From contig NC_090438.1 of NCBI RefSeq assembly GCF_031143425.1, positions 778,917,138 to 778,981,137 on the forward strand: a stretch of DNA of 64,000 bases, written 5' to 3'. Origin of the DNA: Pleurodeles waltl. Its lineage: Eukaryota > Chordata > Amphibia > Caudata > Salamandridae. Within the stretch, counting starts at the first letter, position 1; each line of letters opens with the position of its first letter. The notes under the pieces were generated by a model. It did not search any database. It saw only the letters and a program-made list of their open reading frames with translations, and had not been told where the DNA came from. The translations under genes and the position numbers were made by a program. This document shows positions 46,310 to 57,878 of the stretch, one piece after another.

Positions 46310-48847
46310 TGGAGGAAGCTGGTTCTTTATTTAGTGGATCAAAAAGAGATACTCTGTGCAAATAGTCCAGGCAGGTATCACAGAGTCAGAAATTACATCC
46401 CAAATGCTCTCTTTTATGGTAGTGTGGGTAAGCAGTTGGGCATATCAGAGGGTAGTGCTGAGCATGTAAGGCACCCACATAGGCAGTAAGTAAGATACAC
46501 ACTCAATAAAGAAATCTAACACCAATTTATAAAAATAACATGTATTTTTAAATAAATTGAGATACCAAGATCACCGGAATCAAGTGAGTACTTTTCGAGA
46601 GAGGAATTTTTAGAGTTTTCAAAAGTTGACACTTTTTCCAGATGCAGCAATGTTATCCTACGGAGGATAAACAAGCACTGCGTACAGGTATAGTACAGTG
46701 ACTCACTGGACCAATCTACTGGACTTAAGGTAAGTTTGGGGCAAGGTCCAAGGCCACACCAAAAGGCCACCTCGGGTGGCACTGGAGCAGCCGGAAGCAC
46801 GGTTGAAGTTGAGGGTTGGGTGCCCCGTGTAAGTCTGTGGGGAACCATCAAGGTGGCTCAGGTTTTGCAATGCTCGGGGACGTAGGACACCAGTGGTCCG
46901 GTTCTCCTTGGTCCAGGGTGTTCGGGTGCAGAGATGGTTCGGACTGTCTGGTTTACCTTCACCGGGGGAGGTTGCACTGGGGGCGGGGTTCCATAGTTAA
47001 AGGCTGCAGGCATGGACTGGGGGTCAACAAGTGGGCTTGGATCTCAGAATGTAGGGACAGCAGTGGTCCCCCTCACTTCAATCTGGGTTGACCAGCTGCA
47101 AAGGTGCAGTAGATCGCAGGGTCTCCGTCACCAAAGGAAGTTGCGATGAGATGTGGTCCGCAGAAACAGGCTGCAGACACCGCTGGGCAGTCCATAGTAG
47201 GCAAACTCAAGGTGGGCTTCGTCTCTGGAGGGCCTGGGAACCATGTTGACACTGTTGGCCCACTTCCGCTCAGGCTAGGTGGGTTGGGTGCAGTGGTGAT
47301 GTCCAGCATCAGGTTTTTGTAGTCCAGGTCCTCACAGTTCTTTCTTGGGTTTCCTGCAGATGCAGGGAAGGAGCTCCTCTGCTCCAAGGGAGTTCTTCTT
47401 TACGATTTCCAAAGCACCAACAGCTGTCCCAGTTTCCTGGATGCTGCAGCAGCAGGATAGGTTGGTTGCTCCTCAGGGGTCGGTTGCATCAGGCATGCTG
47501 GCAGGGTCTGTCGTGCTCCTCAGTTCTCTGGTCAGCAAGCTTCTTGTCCACTCCTTTTGTGTCCAGCAAACTTCTTAGATCCTGGTATCAGGAGGTCCCC
47601 TAAACACTTAATGTATGGGGTGTGAAGGGTAGTTTAGGGTAGAGGCCAGTGGACTACTTACCCTTGGGGTCACTACACCCCCTAGATGGCCATTTCCTTT
47701 GGGGAGTGGGCATCACCCTGTCCCAGAATTCCTAATTCCACCACATACAAGATGACTGAATTCCTAAGGCTGTGTATATTTCAGGCTGGTCATCCTAGGG
47801 TGTGTCCAGTCTGGAAATGCCTCCTGTATAGCTAATTATCCTGCCTGTCCAGGTGCCAGATGGACCCTGGGGCAGGGGAGTTGGCATTGCACTTTGAGGA
47901 AGGTCAAATCTGCATATCTAAGGAGTGGACAAGAAGCTTCTTTGAAACCCTCGGCCTTGGAATGCAGATTTTCAGGCCATCCTGTTGGGTGGGGTGTGTA
48001 ACACCCTTGCTAGAGCAGCCAGAGCAGTCTTTGTTTCTGACCTCCAGAGGGCGAGGGCTGTTGCTTTTGGAGGTCAGAATCTCCTCTCATGTTGGTGGCA
48101 AGCCAGCTAGAACTAGTCAGTGAGCCCACCAGTAGTTGGTAGGTTTTCCGGGTGCACCTCTAAGATGCCCTCTGGGTGCATGTATTAGTAAATCCATCAC
48201 TGGAATCAGTGAGGGTTTATTGATATGCGATGTTTGATGCCATACATCCCTATTTTCAGTGAAGCCATCATGTAGCTGAGGAACTGTGTCCAGCACATAC
48301 AGCAAAATGGCTTCCCAGTTCACTTAATATGTCTAAGAATCGACAGATGTAGCAGGGGCATATCTGCTCTTGCAGATATGTCTACACATGTAATTTAATG
48401 CACTGTGCCTTAGGGCTGTAAGGTCTGTTATAAGGGTGACTTACAAATATTACATGCTGTGTTAAGGAGACATGGCACACAGACTGTGCACCATGTCGTG
48501 TTTTCAAGTTTTGGAAAGCTCATTGTCGGGCAACCTGCAGTGGCATTCTGCATGAAAATGGTGCTGGGTCCCTTAGAGTGTCACTATTTGTGCTGCAGCT
48601 TTTAGGGGATCTCTTCAGTACCCATGCCCTAGGTACCAGGGGTACCATTTACTAGGTGCTTTCGGAGACGATAAAGCACCTGGCCACTTGGGGATCAGGT
48701 GTCTTCTTTTGGGAAAGGAACACTGGCACTGGGGACCTGGTTAACAGGAACCTAGTACAGTTCAGTCAAAGTTGCATTAAAAAAAGGCAAAAAGTGTGTG
48801 TGTTGGGAGTGGCTGGAGGTACTGCAACCAGGACACAGCTTCCTACA
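46310..48847 (-). mobile_element. Solo LTR, reversed, same broad family
   Basis: Read on the minus strand this 2538-bp segment starts tgtaggaagctgtgtc and ends in the complement of tggaggaagctgg, giving TG...CA. It matches the 49190-51853 LTR in inverse orientation, e.g. + strand ggtagtgtgggtaagcag, cacataggcagtaa(g)taag, aataacatgtattt and the tgatgccatacatccc / attttcagtg block (LTR: gaaaactgggaagtttggtatcaaac). Flanks gcacc (46305-46309) and gcgct (48848-48852) are a possible 5-bp duplication with two transitions. Removing it joins the ORF1 blocks KVKQ and FHELQLKCALLFPA in frame. Confidence 0.75.
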
Positions 48848-49150
48848 GCGCTTCCATGAGTTGCAGCTTAAATGTGCCCTCTTGTTCCCAGCAAAATTCA
48901 GTCATAGATGGAGAGCTCTCCCACATTTTCTTCATGCCTGAAGACGTGTGGACATGGCTTCATTTGAAGGGCCTGGCTTGTACCTGCATGGAAGCACTGG
49001 TGACCGCCGGCTGGGTGGTTCCCCGACCCCAACCCAGAAAGCGCAGGAAAGTCAAAGCACGTCCTACTCATGATCAAGTGGTTGCTGAACGCACATGGGT
49101 ATGTGGAGGTGGCGCCACAGCACAAATTCCTTTTCCTCATTTATGAAATG
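48848..49150 (+). pseudogene. L1 ORF1, C-terminal part
   Basis: Continues ORF1 after the reversed LTR: FHELQLKCALLFPAK, then, one frame over, VIDGELSHIFFMPEDVWTWL and HLKG. These match the C-terminal domain of L1 ORF1 proteins (YALLYPARL...HFF..PEEVWTWL). A stop follows near 49145 and the gypsy element begins 40 bases later, in the ORF1-ORF2 spacer. Confidence 0.78.
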
Positions 49151-50250
49151 ATCACAGCACCGACACAGGCACAGGCGCCTCTGGATACTTGTAAGGAAAT
49201 GCCTCCTTGGCATGGTTACCCCCTGACTTTTTGCCTTTGCTGATGGTATGTTTTGAATTGAAAGTGTGCTGAGGCCTGCTAACCAGGCCCCAGCACCAGT
49301 GTTCTTTCCCTAACCTGTACTTTTGATTCCACAATTGGCACACCCTGGCATCCAGATAAGTCCCTTGTAACTGGTACCTCTGGTACCAAGGGCCCTGATG
49401 CCAGGGAAGGTCTCTAGGGGCTGCAGCATGTATTATGCCACCCTGGAGACCCCTCACTCAGCACAAACACACTGCTTACCAGCTTGTGTGTGCTAGTGAG
49501 AACAAAATGAGTAAGTCGACATGGCACTCCCCTCAGGGTGCCATGCCAGCCTCTCACTGCCTATGCAGTATAGGTAAGACACCCCTCTAGCAGGCCTTAC
49601 AGCCCTAAGGCAGGGTGCACTATACCACAGGTGAGGGTACCAGTGCATGAGCACTGTGCCCCTACAGTGTCTAAGCAAAACCTTAGACATTGTAAGTGCA
49701 GGGTAGCCATAAGAGTATATGGTCTGGGAGTCTGTTTTACACGAACTCCACAGCACCATAATGGCTACACTGAAAACTGGGAAGTTTGGTATCAAACTTC
49801 TCAGCACAATAAATGCACACTGATGCCAGTGTACATGTTATTGTAAAATACACCACAGAGGGCACCTTAGAGGTGCCCCCTGAAACTTAACCGACTATCT
49901 GTGTAGGCTGACTGGTTCCAGCAGCCTGCCACACTAGAGACATGTTGCTGGCCCCATGGGGAGAGTGCCTTTGTCACTCTGAGGCCAGTAACAAAGCCTG
50001 CACTGGGTGGAGATGCTAACACCTCCCCCAGGCAGGAGCTGTAACACCTGGCGGTGAGCCTCAAAGGCTCACCCCTTTGTCACAGCACCGCAGGACACTC
50101 CACCTTAGTGGAGTTGCCCGCCCCCTCCGGCCACGGCCCCCACTTTTGGCGGCAAGGCTGGAGGAAACAAAGAAAGCAACAAGGAGGAGTCACTGGCCAG
50201 TCAAGACAGCCCCTAAGGTGTCCTAAGCTGAAGTGACTCTAACTTTTAGA

Positions 50251-50277
50251 AATCCTCCATCTTGCAGATGGAGGATT
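50251..50277 (+). repeat. Perfect hairpin upstream of LTR TATA box
   Basis: Arms of 12 bases (aatcctccatct / agatggaggatt) with a 3-base loop. The same hairpin is unchanged in the 3' LTR at 59554-59580. A second palindrome (tagtagcca / tggctacta) lies at 50336-50354. Both are within 140 bases upstream of the TATA-like sequence. Role unknown; a regulatory or folding element is possible. Confidence 0.7.
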
Positions 50278-50387
50278 CCCCCTATAGGATTAGGGATGTG
50301 ACCCCCTCCCCTTGGGGTGTACTCACCCTCAGGGCTAGTAGCCATTGGCTACTAACCCCCCAGACCTAAACACGCCCTAAAATTTTG

Positions 50388-50395
50388 TATTTAAG
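50388..50395 (+). promoter_or_regulatory. TATA-like box of 5' LTR
   Basis: tatttaag follows an AT-rich block (ccctaaaattttg) after the two hairpins; the 3' LTR has the same at 59707-59714. If used, transcription would start about 30 bases downstream, near 50420, giving a repeated (R) region of over 1 kb up to the polyadenylation signal at 51586. Inferred only. Confidence 0.45.
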
Positions 50396-51585
50396 GGCTT
50401 TCCCTGAATCTAGAATTTAGATTCCTGCAGCTACAAGAAGGACTGCTGAGCTGAAAAACCCCTGCAGAGGAAGAACAGAAGACACCAACTGCCTTGGCCC
50501 CAGACTCACCGGCCCGTCTCCTGCCTTCCAAAGAAACCTGCTCCAGCGACGCTTTCCAAGGGACCAGCGACCTCTGAATCCTCTGAGGACTGCCCTGCTT
50601 CGAAAAAGACAAGAAACTCCAGAGGACAGCGGCACTGCTCCAAAAGAACTGCAACTTTGTTACAAGGAGCAGATTTAAAGACCCCTGCAACTCCCCGCAA
50701 GAAGCGTGAGACTTGCAACACTGCACCCGGCGACCCCGACTCGACTGGTGGAGAACAACCAACTCAGGGAGGACCCTCCGGCGACTCTACGACTGTGAGT
50801 AACCAAAGTTGTCCCCCCTGGGCCCCCACAGCGACGCCTGCAGAGGGAATCCCCAGGCTCCCCCTGACCGCGACTGTCTGAACTCCATTTCCCGACGGCT
50901 GGAAAAGACCCTGCACCCGCAGCCTCCAGCCCCTAAAGAAACGGAACTTCTGTGCAGGAATGACCCCCAGGAGGCCCTCTCCCTTGCCCAGGTGGTGACT
51001 ACCCCGAGGAGCCCCCCCCTTGCCTGCCTGCACCGCTGAAGAGACCCCTTGGTCTCCCATTGAAACCTGAAGGAAACCCGACGCGTATTTGCACACTGCA
51101 CCCGGCCGCCCCCGCGCTGCTGAGGGTGTACTTTCTGTGCTACTTTGTGTGTCCCCCCGGTGCCCTACAAAACCCCCCTGGTCTGCCCTCCGAAGACGCG
51201 GGTACTTACCTGCTGGCAGACTGGAACCGGGGCACCCCCTTCTCTCCATTATAGCCTATGTGTTTTGGGCACCTCTTTGACCTTTGCACCTGACCGGCCC
51301 TGAGCTGCTGGTGTGATAACTTTGGGGTTGCTCTGAACCCCCAACGGTGGGCTACCTTGGACCAAAAACTGAAACCTGTAAGTGACTTACTTACCTGTTA
51401 AAACTAACAATAACTTCCCTCCCCCAGGAACTGTGAAAATTGCAGTGTCCACTTTTAAAACAGCTTATTGTGTTCTATGTAAAAAGTATACATGCAAATG
51501 AAATGATTCAAAGTTCCTAGAGTACTTACCTGCAATACCTTTCAAATGAGATATTACATGTAAAATTTGAACCTGTGGTTCTTAA

Positions 51586-51591
51586 AATAAA
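51586..51591 (+). terminator. Polyadenylation signal aataaa in LTR
   Basis: Canonical hexamer in ttaaaataaactaag, present at the matching place in the 3' LTR (about 60906-60911), where it would end the element transcript. Inferred from sequence only. Confidence 0.5.
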
Positions 51592-51853
51592 CTAAGAAAA
51601 TATATTTTTCTATAACAAAACCTATTGGCTGGATTTGTCTCTGAGTGTGTGTACCTCATTTATTGTCTATGTGTATGTACAACAAATGCTTAACACTACT
51701 CCTTGGATAAGCCTACTGCTTGACCACACTACCAGAAAATAGAGCATTAGTATTATCTCTTTTTACCACTATTTTACCTCTAAGGGGAACCCTTGGACTC
51801 TGTGCATGCTATTCCTTTCTTTGAAATAGCACATACAGAGCCAACTTCCTACA

Positions 51854-52119
51854 TTGGTGGATCAGCGGTGGGGTACAAGACTTTGCATTTGCTGGACTAC
51901 TCAGCCAATACCTGATCACACGACAAATTCCAAAAATTGTCATTAGAAATTGATTTTTGCAATTTGAAATTTTTCTAAATTCTTAAAAGACCTGCTAGGG
52001 CCTTGTGTTAGTCCCTGTTTAGCATTTCCTTTTAGAGTTTAAAAGTTTGTTAAAAGTTTGAATTAGAGTCTAGAACTAGTTTTAGATTCTTAAAAAGCAT
52101 TCCAACTTTTAGAAGAATA
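51854..52119 (+). other. Primer-binding site and leader of gypsy element
   Basis: Directly after the LTR comes ttggtggatcagcggtgg, with TGG at 51855 as expected for a primer-binding site complementary to a tRNA 3' CCA. The tRNA is not identified. The remaining leader is AT-rich and ends at the gag-pol start codon at 52120. Confidence 0.5.
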
Positions 52120-55100
52120 ATGTCTAGTACAGATATGAATGTGGTGGAACTCGACACCACACCTTACCTCCATCTCCAGATGAAAGAGCTAAGGTCACTC
52201 TGTACAATAAGAAAAATAACAATGGGCTCCAGACCTACCAAACTACAGCTCCAGGAGCTGTTGGCAGAGTATGATAGAGCCAACCCCTCTGTGGATGGCA
52301 ACACAGAGGATGATGACAGTGACTTGGAGGGTGATTCCCCCCCACCAGTCCTATCTAGGGAGAACAGGGCTTCTCAAGCCCTGACTCCAACAATAATAGT
52401 CAGAGATGCTGGCTCCCTCACAGGAGGGACCAGCACCTCTGAAATCACTGAGGATAACTCCAGTGAAGAGGACATCCAGTTAGCCAGGATGGCCAAAAGA
52501 TTGGCTTTGGAAAGACAGATCCTAGCCATAGAAAGGGAAAGACAAGAGATGGGCCTAGGACCCATCGATGGTGGCAGCAACATAAATAGGGTCAGAGATT
52601 CTCCTGACATGTTGAAAATCCCCAAAGGGATTGTAACAAAATATGAAGATGGTGATGACATCACCAAATGGTTCACAGCTTTTGAGAGGGCTTGTGTAAC
52701 CAGAAAAGTGAACAAATCTCACTGGGGTGCTCTCCTTTGGGAAATGTTCACAGGAAAGTGTAGGGATAGACTCCTCACACTCTCTGGAAAAGATGCAGAA
52801 TCTTATGACCTCATGAAGGGTACCCTGATTGAGGGCTTTGGATTCTCCACTGAGGAGTATAGGATTAGATTCAGGGGGGCTCAAAAATCCTCGAGCCAGA
52901 CCTGGGTTGACTTTGTAGACTACTCAGTAAAAACACTAGATGGTTGGATTCAAGGCAGTGGTGTAAGTGATTATGATGGGCTGTACAATTTATTTGTGAA
53001 AGAACACCTGTTAAGTAATTGTTTCAATGATAAACTGCATCAGCATCTGGTGGACCTAGGACCAATTTCTCCCCAAGAATTGGGAAAGAAGGCGGACCAT
53101 TGGGTCAAGACTAGGGTGTCCAAAACTTCCACAGGGGGTGACCAAAAGAAAGGGGTCACAAAACCTCCCCAGGGGAAAGGTGGTGAGACAGCCAAAAACA
53201 AAAATAGTAAAGAGTCTTCTACAGGACCCCAAAAACCTGCACAGGAGGGTGGGCCCAGAGCCTCTTCACAAAACAATTCTGGGTACAAGGGTAAAAACTT
53301 TGATCCCAAAAAGGCCTGGTGTCGTAGCTGTAGTCAGTCTGGACACCAAACTGGAGACACGGCCTGTCCCAAGAAAGATACCACTTCTAACTCCCATCCA
53401 GCTAAAACTGGAATGGCCAGTCTCCAAGTGGGATCAACAGTGTGCCCAGAGCAAATCAGGTGTCACACTGAAGCTACATTAGTCTCTGAGGGTGGGGTGG
53501 ATTTAGCCACACTGGCTGCCTGGCCCCCTAACATGCAAAAATACAGGCAGCAGCTCTTAATTAATGGGACAAGTGTAGAGGGCCTGAGGGATACAGGTGC
53601 CAGTGTCACCATGGTGACAGAGAAACTGGTTTCCCCTGGCCAATACCTGACTGGACAAACTTATCCAGTCACCAATTCTGACAATCAAACTAAAGTACAT
53701 CCCATGGCAATGGTAACTTTAGAGTGGGGAGGGGTCAATGGCCTGAAACAGGTGGTGGTCTCCTCAAATATCCCAGTAGACTGTTTGCTTGGAAACGACC
53801 TGGAGTCCTCAGCATGGGCTGAGGTAGAACTAAAAACCCATGCAGCCATGCTGGGTATCCCTGAACTGGTGTGTGTCAAGACGAGGGCACAGTGCAAGGC
53901 ACAGGGTGAAAAAGTAGAGCTGGAGTCTGAAAAAATGGCCCAGCCTACCAAGAGGAAAGGAAAGTCAGCTGGGAAACCAGCTGCAACACAACACCAAAAA
54001 GAGAACCTCTCTTCTCAGGAAGAAGTTCTGCCCTCTGAGGGAACTGAGCCTATGGAGCTGGAACCTTATCAGGTTGAGCTCTTGGGCCCAGGGGGACCCT
54101 CAAGGGAAGAGTTGTGTAAGGGACAAGGAACCTGTCCCTCTCTTGAAGGCCTTAGGCAGCAAGCTGCTGAAGAGTCCAAAGGCAAGAAAAATGGAACACA
54201 TAGGGTCTATTGGGAAGATGGACTCCTGTACACTGAGGCAAGAGATCCCAAACCTGGTGCCACTAGGAGAGTGGTAGTGCCTCAGAGTTTCAGGGAGTTT
54301 ATTCTGACCTTAGCCCATGATATTCCCCTTGCTGGGCATTTGGGACAAACCAAGACGTGGGAGAGGTTAGTCAACCACTTCTACTGGCCCAATATGTCCC
54401 AGAAGGTTAAGGAGTTTTGCCTCTCCTGCCCCACCTGTCAAGCCAGTGGTAAGACAGGTGGGCATCCAAAGGCCCCCCTCATTCCACTTCCAGTGGTGGG
54501 GGTCCCCTTTGAAAGAGTGGGTGTGGACATAGTTGGTCCACTAGAACCTCCCACAGCCTCAGGAAATATGTACATCCTAGTAGTAGTGGATCATGCTACT
54601 AGGTATCCTGAAGCTATTCCCCTTAGGTCGACTACTGCCCCTGCAGTAGCCAAGGCCCTCATTGGTATCTTTACCAGAGTGGGCTTCCCTAAGGAGGTGG
54701 TGTCTGACAGAGGTACCAACTTCATGTCAGCATACCTAAAACACATGTGGAATGAGTGTGGAGTGACTTATAAGTTCACTACACCATATCATCCACAAAC
54801 TAATGGCCTTGTTGAGAGATTCAACAAGACATTAAAGGGCATGATCATGGGGCTCCCAGAAAAACTCAAAAGGAGATGGGATGTCCTCCTGCCATGTCTG
54901 CTTTTCGCTTACAGAGAGGTGCCTCAGAAGGGAGTAGGGTTCTCACCCTTTGAACTTCTGTTTGGCCACCCTGTAAGGGGACCACTGGCTCTTGTTAAAG
55001 AAGGCTGGGAGAGACCTCTTCATGAGCCTAAACAAGACATAGTGGACTATGTACTTGGCCTTCGCTCAAGGATGGCAGAGTACATGGAAAAGGCAAGTAA

Positions 55101-56324
55101 AAACCTTGAGGCCAGCCAACAACTCCAGAAGTTGTGGTATGACCAAAAGGCTGCACTGGTTGAATTTCAACCAGGGCAGAAAGTCTGGGTTCTGGAGCCT
55201 GTGGCTCCCAGGGCACTTCAGGACAAATGGAGTGGCCCTTACCCAGTACTAGAGAGGAAGAGTCAGGTCACCTACCTGGTGGACCTGGGCACAAGCAGGA
55301 GCCCCAAGAGGGTGATCCATGTGAACCGCCTTAAGCTCTTCCATGACAGGGCTGATGTAAATCTGTTGATGGTAACAGATGAGGACCAGGAAGCTGAGAG
55401 TGAGCCTCTCTCTGATCTCTCATCAGACCCTAAAGATGGCTCAGTAGATGGGGTGATCTATTCAGACACCCTCTCTAGCCAACAGCAATCTGACTGTAGG
55501 AAGGTCCTGCAGCAATTTGCTGAACTCTTTTCCCTAACCCCTGGTCAGACACACCTGTGTACCCATGATGTGGACACAGGAGACAGCATGCCTGTCAAAA
55601 ACAAAATATTTAGACAGTCTGATCAAGTTAAGGAAAGCATCAAGGTGGAAGTCCACAAGATGCTGGAATTGGGAGTAATAGAGCACTCTGACAGCCCCTG
55701 GGCTAGCCCAGTGGTCTTAGTCCCCAAACCTCACACCAAAGATGGAAAGAGAGAGATGAGGTTTTGTGTGGACTACAGAGGTCTCAACTCTGTCACCAAG
55801 ACAGATGCCTATCCCATTCCTAGAGCTGATGAGCACATAGACAAATTAGGGGCTGCCAAATTCTTAAGTACCTTTGACTTAACAGCAGGGTACTGGCAAA
55901 TCAAAATGGCCCCTGGAGCAAAAGAAAAGACAGCATTCTCCACACCTGATGGGCATTATCAGTTCACTGTTATGCCCTTTGGTTTAAAGAATGCCCCTGC
56001 CACCTTCCAAAGGTTGGTGAATCAAGTCCTTGCTGGGTTGGAATCCTGTAGTGCAGCTTATCTTGATGATATTGCTGTCTTCAGCTCCACCTGGCAGGAT
56101 CACCTGGTCCACCTGAAGAAGGTTTTGAAGGCTCTGCAATCTGCAGGCCTCTCTATCAAGGCATCCAAATGCCAGATAGGGCAGGGAACTGTGGTTTACT
56201 TGGGACACCTTGTAGGTGGAGGCCAAGTTCAGCCACTCCAACCCAAGATCCAGACTATTCTGGACTGGGTAGCTCCAAAAACCCAGACTCAAGTCAGGGC
56301 ATTCCTTGGCTTGACTGGGTACTA
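52120..56324 (+). pseudogene. Gmr1-like Gag-Pol, first segment (interrupted)
   Basis: A single open frame of about 1400 codons before the Tc1 insertion. Residues about 170-330: Gag domain (KYEDGDDITKWFTAFERACV, FSTEEYRIRF), of the type related to the vertebrate SCAN domain. About 400-416: zinc knuckle (CRSCSQSGHQTGDTAC). 491: protease aspartate in RDTGASVTMV. About 732-780: integrase His2-Cys2 zinc finger (HLGQTK, CLSCPTC). Integrase core Asp803, Asp863, Glu899 (GVDIVGP, SDRGTNF, HPQTNGLVERF; D-35-E). Then a GPY/F-like module (KWSGPYPVLE). From about 1178: reverse transcriptase (FDLTAGYWQI, MPFGLKNAPATFQR) with YLDD at 1314-1317. No frameshift or stop occurs before the insertion at GLTGYY. 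Confidence 0.93.
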
Positions 56325-57876
56325 CAGGGAGTGCAGAATTATTAGGCAAATGAGCATTTTGACCACATCATCCTCTTTATGCATGTTGTCTTACTCCAAG
56401 CTGTATAGGCTCGAAAGCCTACTACCAATTAAGCATATTAGGTGATGTGCATCTCTGTAATGAGAAGGGGTGTGGTCTAATGACATCAACACCCTATATC
56501 AGGTGTGCATAATTATTAGGCAACTTCCTTTCCTTTGGCAAAATGGGTCAAAAGAAGGACTTGACAGGCTCAGAAAAGTCAAAAATAGTGAGATATCTTG
56601 CAGAGGGATGCAGCACTCTTAAAATTGCAAAGCTTCTGAAGCGTGATAATCGAACAATCAAGCGTTTCATTCAAAATAGTCAACAGGGTCGCAAGAAGCG
56701 TGTGGAAAAACCAAGGCGCAAAATAACTGCCCATGAACTGAGAAAAGTCAAGCGTGCAGCTGCCACAATGCCACTTGCCACCAGTTTGGCCATATTTCAG
56801 AGCTGCAACATCACTGGAGTGCCCAAAAGCACAAGGTGTGCAATACTCAGAGACATGGCCAAGGTAAGAAAGGCTGAAAGACGACCACCACTGAACAAGA
56901 CACACAAGCTGAAACGTCAAGACTGGGCCAATAAATATCTCAAGACTGATTTTTCTAAGGTTTTATGGACTGATGAAATGAGAGTGAGTCTTGATGGGCC
57001 AGATGGATGGGCCCGTGGCTGGATTGGTAAAGGGCAGAGAGCTCCAGTCCGACTCAGACGCCAGCAAGGTGGAGGTGGAGTACTGGTTTGGGCTGGTATC
57101 ATCAAATTGTGGGGCCTTTTCGGGTTGAGGATGGAGTCAAGCTCAACTCCCAGTCCTACTGCCAGTTCCTGGAAGACACCTTCTTCAAGCAGTGGTACAG
57201 GAAGAAGTCTGCATCCTTCAAGAAAAACATGATTTTCATGCAGGACAATGCTCCATCACACGCGTCCAAGTACTCCACAGCGTGGGTGGCAAGAAAGGGT
57301 ACAAAAGAAGGAAATCTAATGACATGGCCTCCTTGTTCACCTGATCTGAACCCCATTGAGAACCTGTGGTCCATCATCAAATGTGAGATTTACAAGGAGG
57401 GAAAACAGTACATCTCTCTGAACAGTGTCTGGGAGGCTGTGGTTGCTGCTGCACGCAATGTTGATGGTGAACAGATCAAAACACTGACAGAATCCATGGA
57501 TGGCAGGCTTTTGAGTGTCCTTGCAAAGAAAGGTGGCTATATTGGTCACTGATTTGTTTTTGTTTTTGAATGTCAGAAATGTATATTTGTGAATGTTGAG
57601 ATGTTATATTGGTTTCACTGGTAATAATAAATAATTTAAATGGGTATATATTTTTTTTTTTGTTAAGTTGCCTAATAATTATGCACAGTAATAGTCACCT
57701 GCACACACAGATATCCCCCTAACATAGCTAAAACTAAAAACAAACTAAAAACTACTTCCAAAAATATTCAGCTTTGATATTAATGAGTTTTTTGGGTTCA
57801 TTGAGAACATGGTTGTTGTTCAATAATAAAATTAATCCTCAAAAATACAACTTGCCTAATAATTCTGCACTCCCTG
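56325..57876 (+). mobile_element. Tc1-like DD37E DNA transposon
   Basis: A 1552-bp element in the gypsy reverse transcriptase, flanked by the TA duplication (56323-56324 and 57877-57878). It has perfect 25-bp terminal inverted repeats (left begins cagggagtgcagaattatta). A related inner copy sits at each end: 56504-56524 (tgtgcataattattaggca) and 57667-57687 in inverse orientation. This makes a two-repeat-per-end layout like the IR/DR of Sleeping Beauty-type elements. Removal leaves one TA and restores the host frame exactly. The DD37E spacing matches the vertebrate TRT family of Tc1/mariner elements as I recall it. Confidence 0.93.
56543..57552 (+). pseudogene. Tc1-like transposase, one frameshift
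   Basis: Would cut and paste the element by a DDE mechanism. It starts at MGQKKDLTGSEKSKIVRYLA. A helix-turn-helix DNA-binding region follows (about residues 10-60, CSTLKIAKLLKRDNRTIKRF), then a second one up to about 115. Catalytic residues seen: Asp in VLWTDEMRVS (about 141), Asp in FMQDNAPSH, and Glu in PDLNPIENLW, with 37 residues between the last two. One frameshift near 57100, between VLVWAGI and IVGPFRVEDG, breaks an otherwise open frame of about 335 codons ending at 57552. All three catalytic residues remain, so this copy died recently. Confidence 0.9.
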
Positions 57877-57878
57877 TA

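Larger units (their letters stand above)
49190..51853 (+). repeat. 5' LTR of Gmr1-like element
   Basis: 2664 bp, starting tgtaaggaaatgcc and ending aacttcctaca; the ends form a short imperfect inverted repeat tgtaggaa/ttcctaca. Likely signals: TATA-like tatttaag at 50388-50395 and the polyadenylation signal aataaa at 51586-51591. Its 3' partner is 58491-61174. Such length is unusual for Ty3/gypsy. Open frames inside are not conserved coding regions. Confidence 0.93.

Noticed and set aside
46516..48323. Open frames of 90-110 codons between the L1 fragments
   Set aside because: They fall inside the reversed solo LTR and have no family similarity.
50391..51280. Several open frames of 60-160 codons on both strands inside the LTR, repeated at 59710-60624
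   Set aside because: They lie in GC-rich LTR DNA, overlap each other in many frames, differ between the two LTR copies by frame-changing indels, and have no recognisable domain.
52374..56349. Minus-strand and off-frame open frames over gag-pol
   Set aside because: Shadows of the long gag-pol frame with all its domains.
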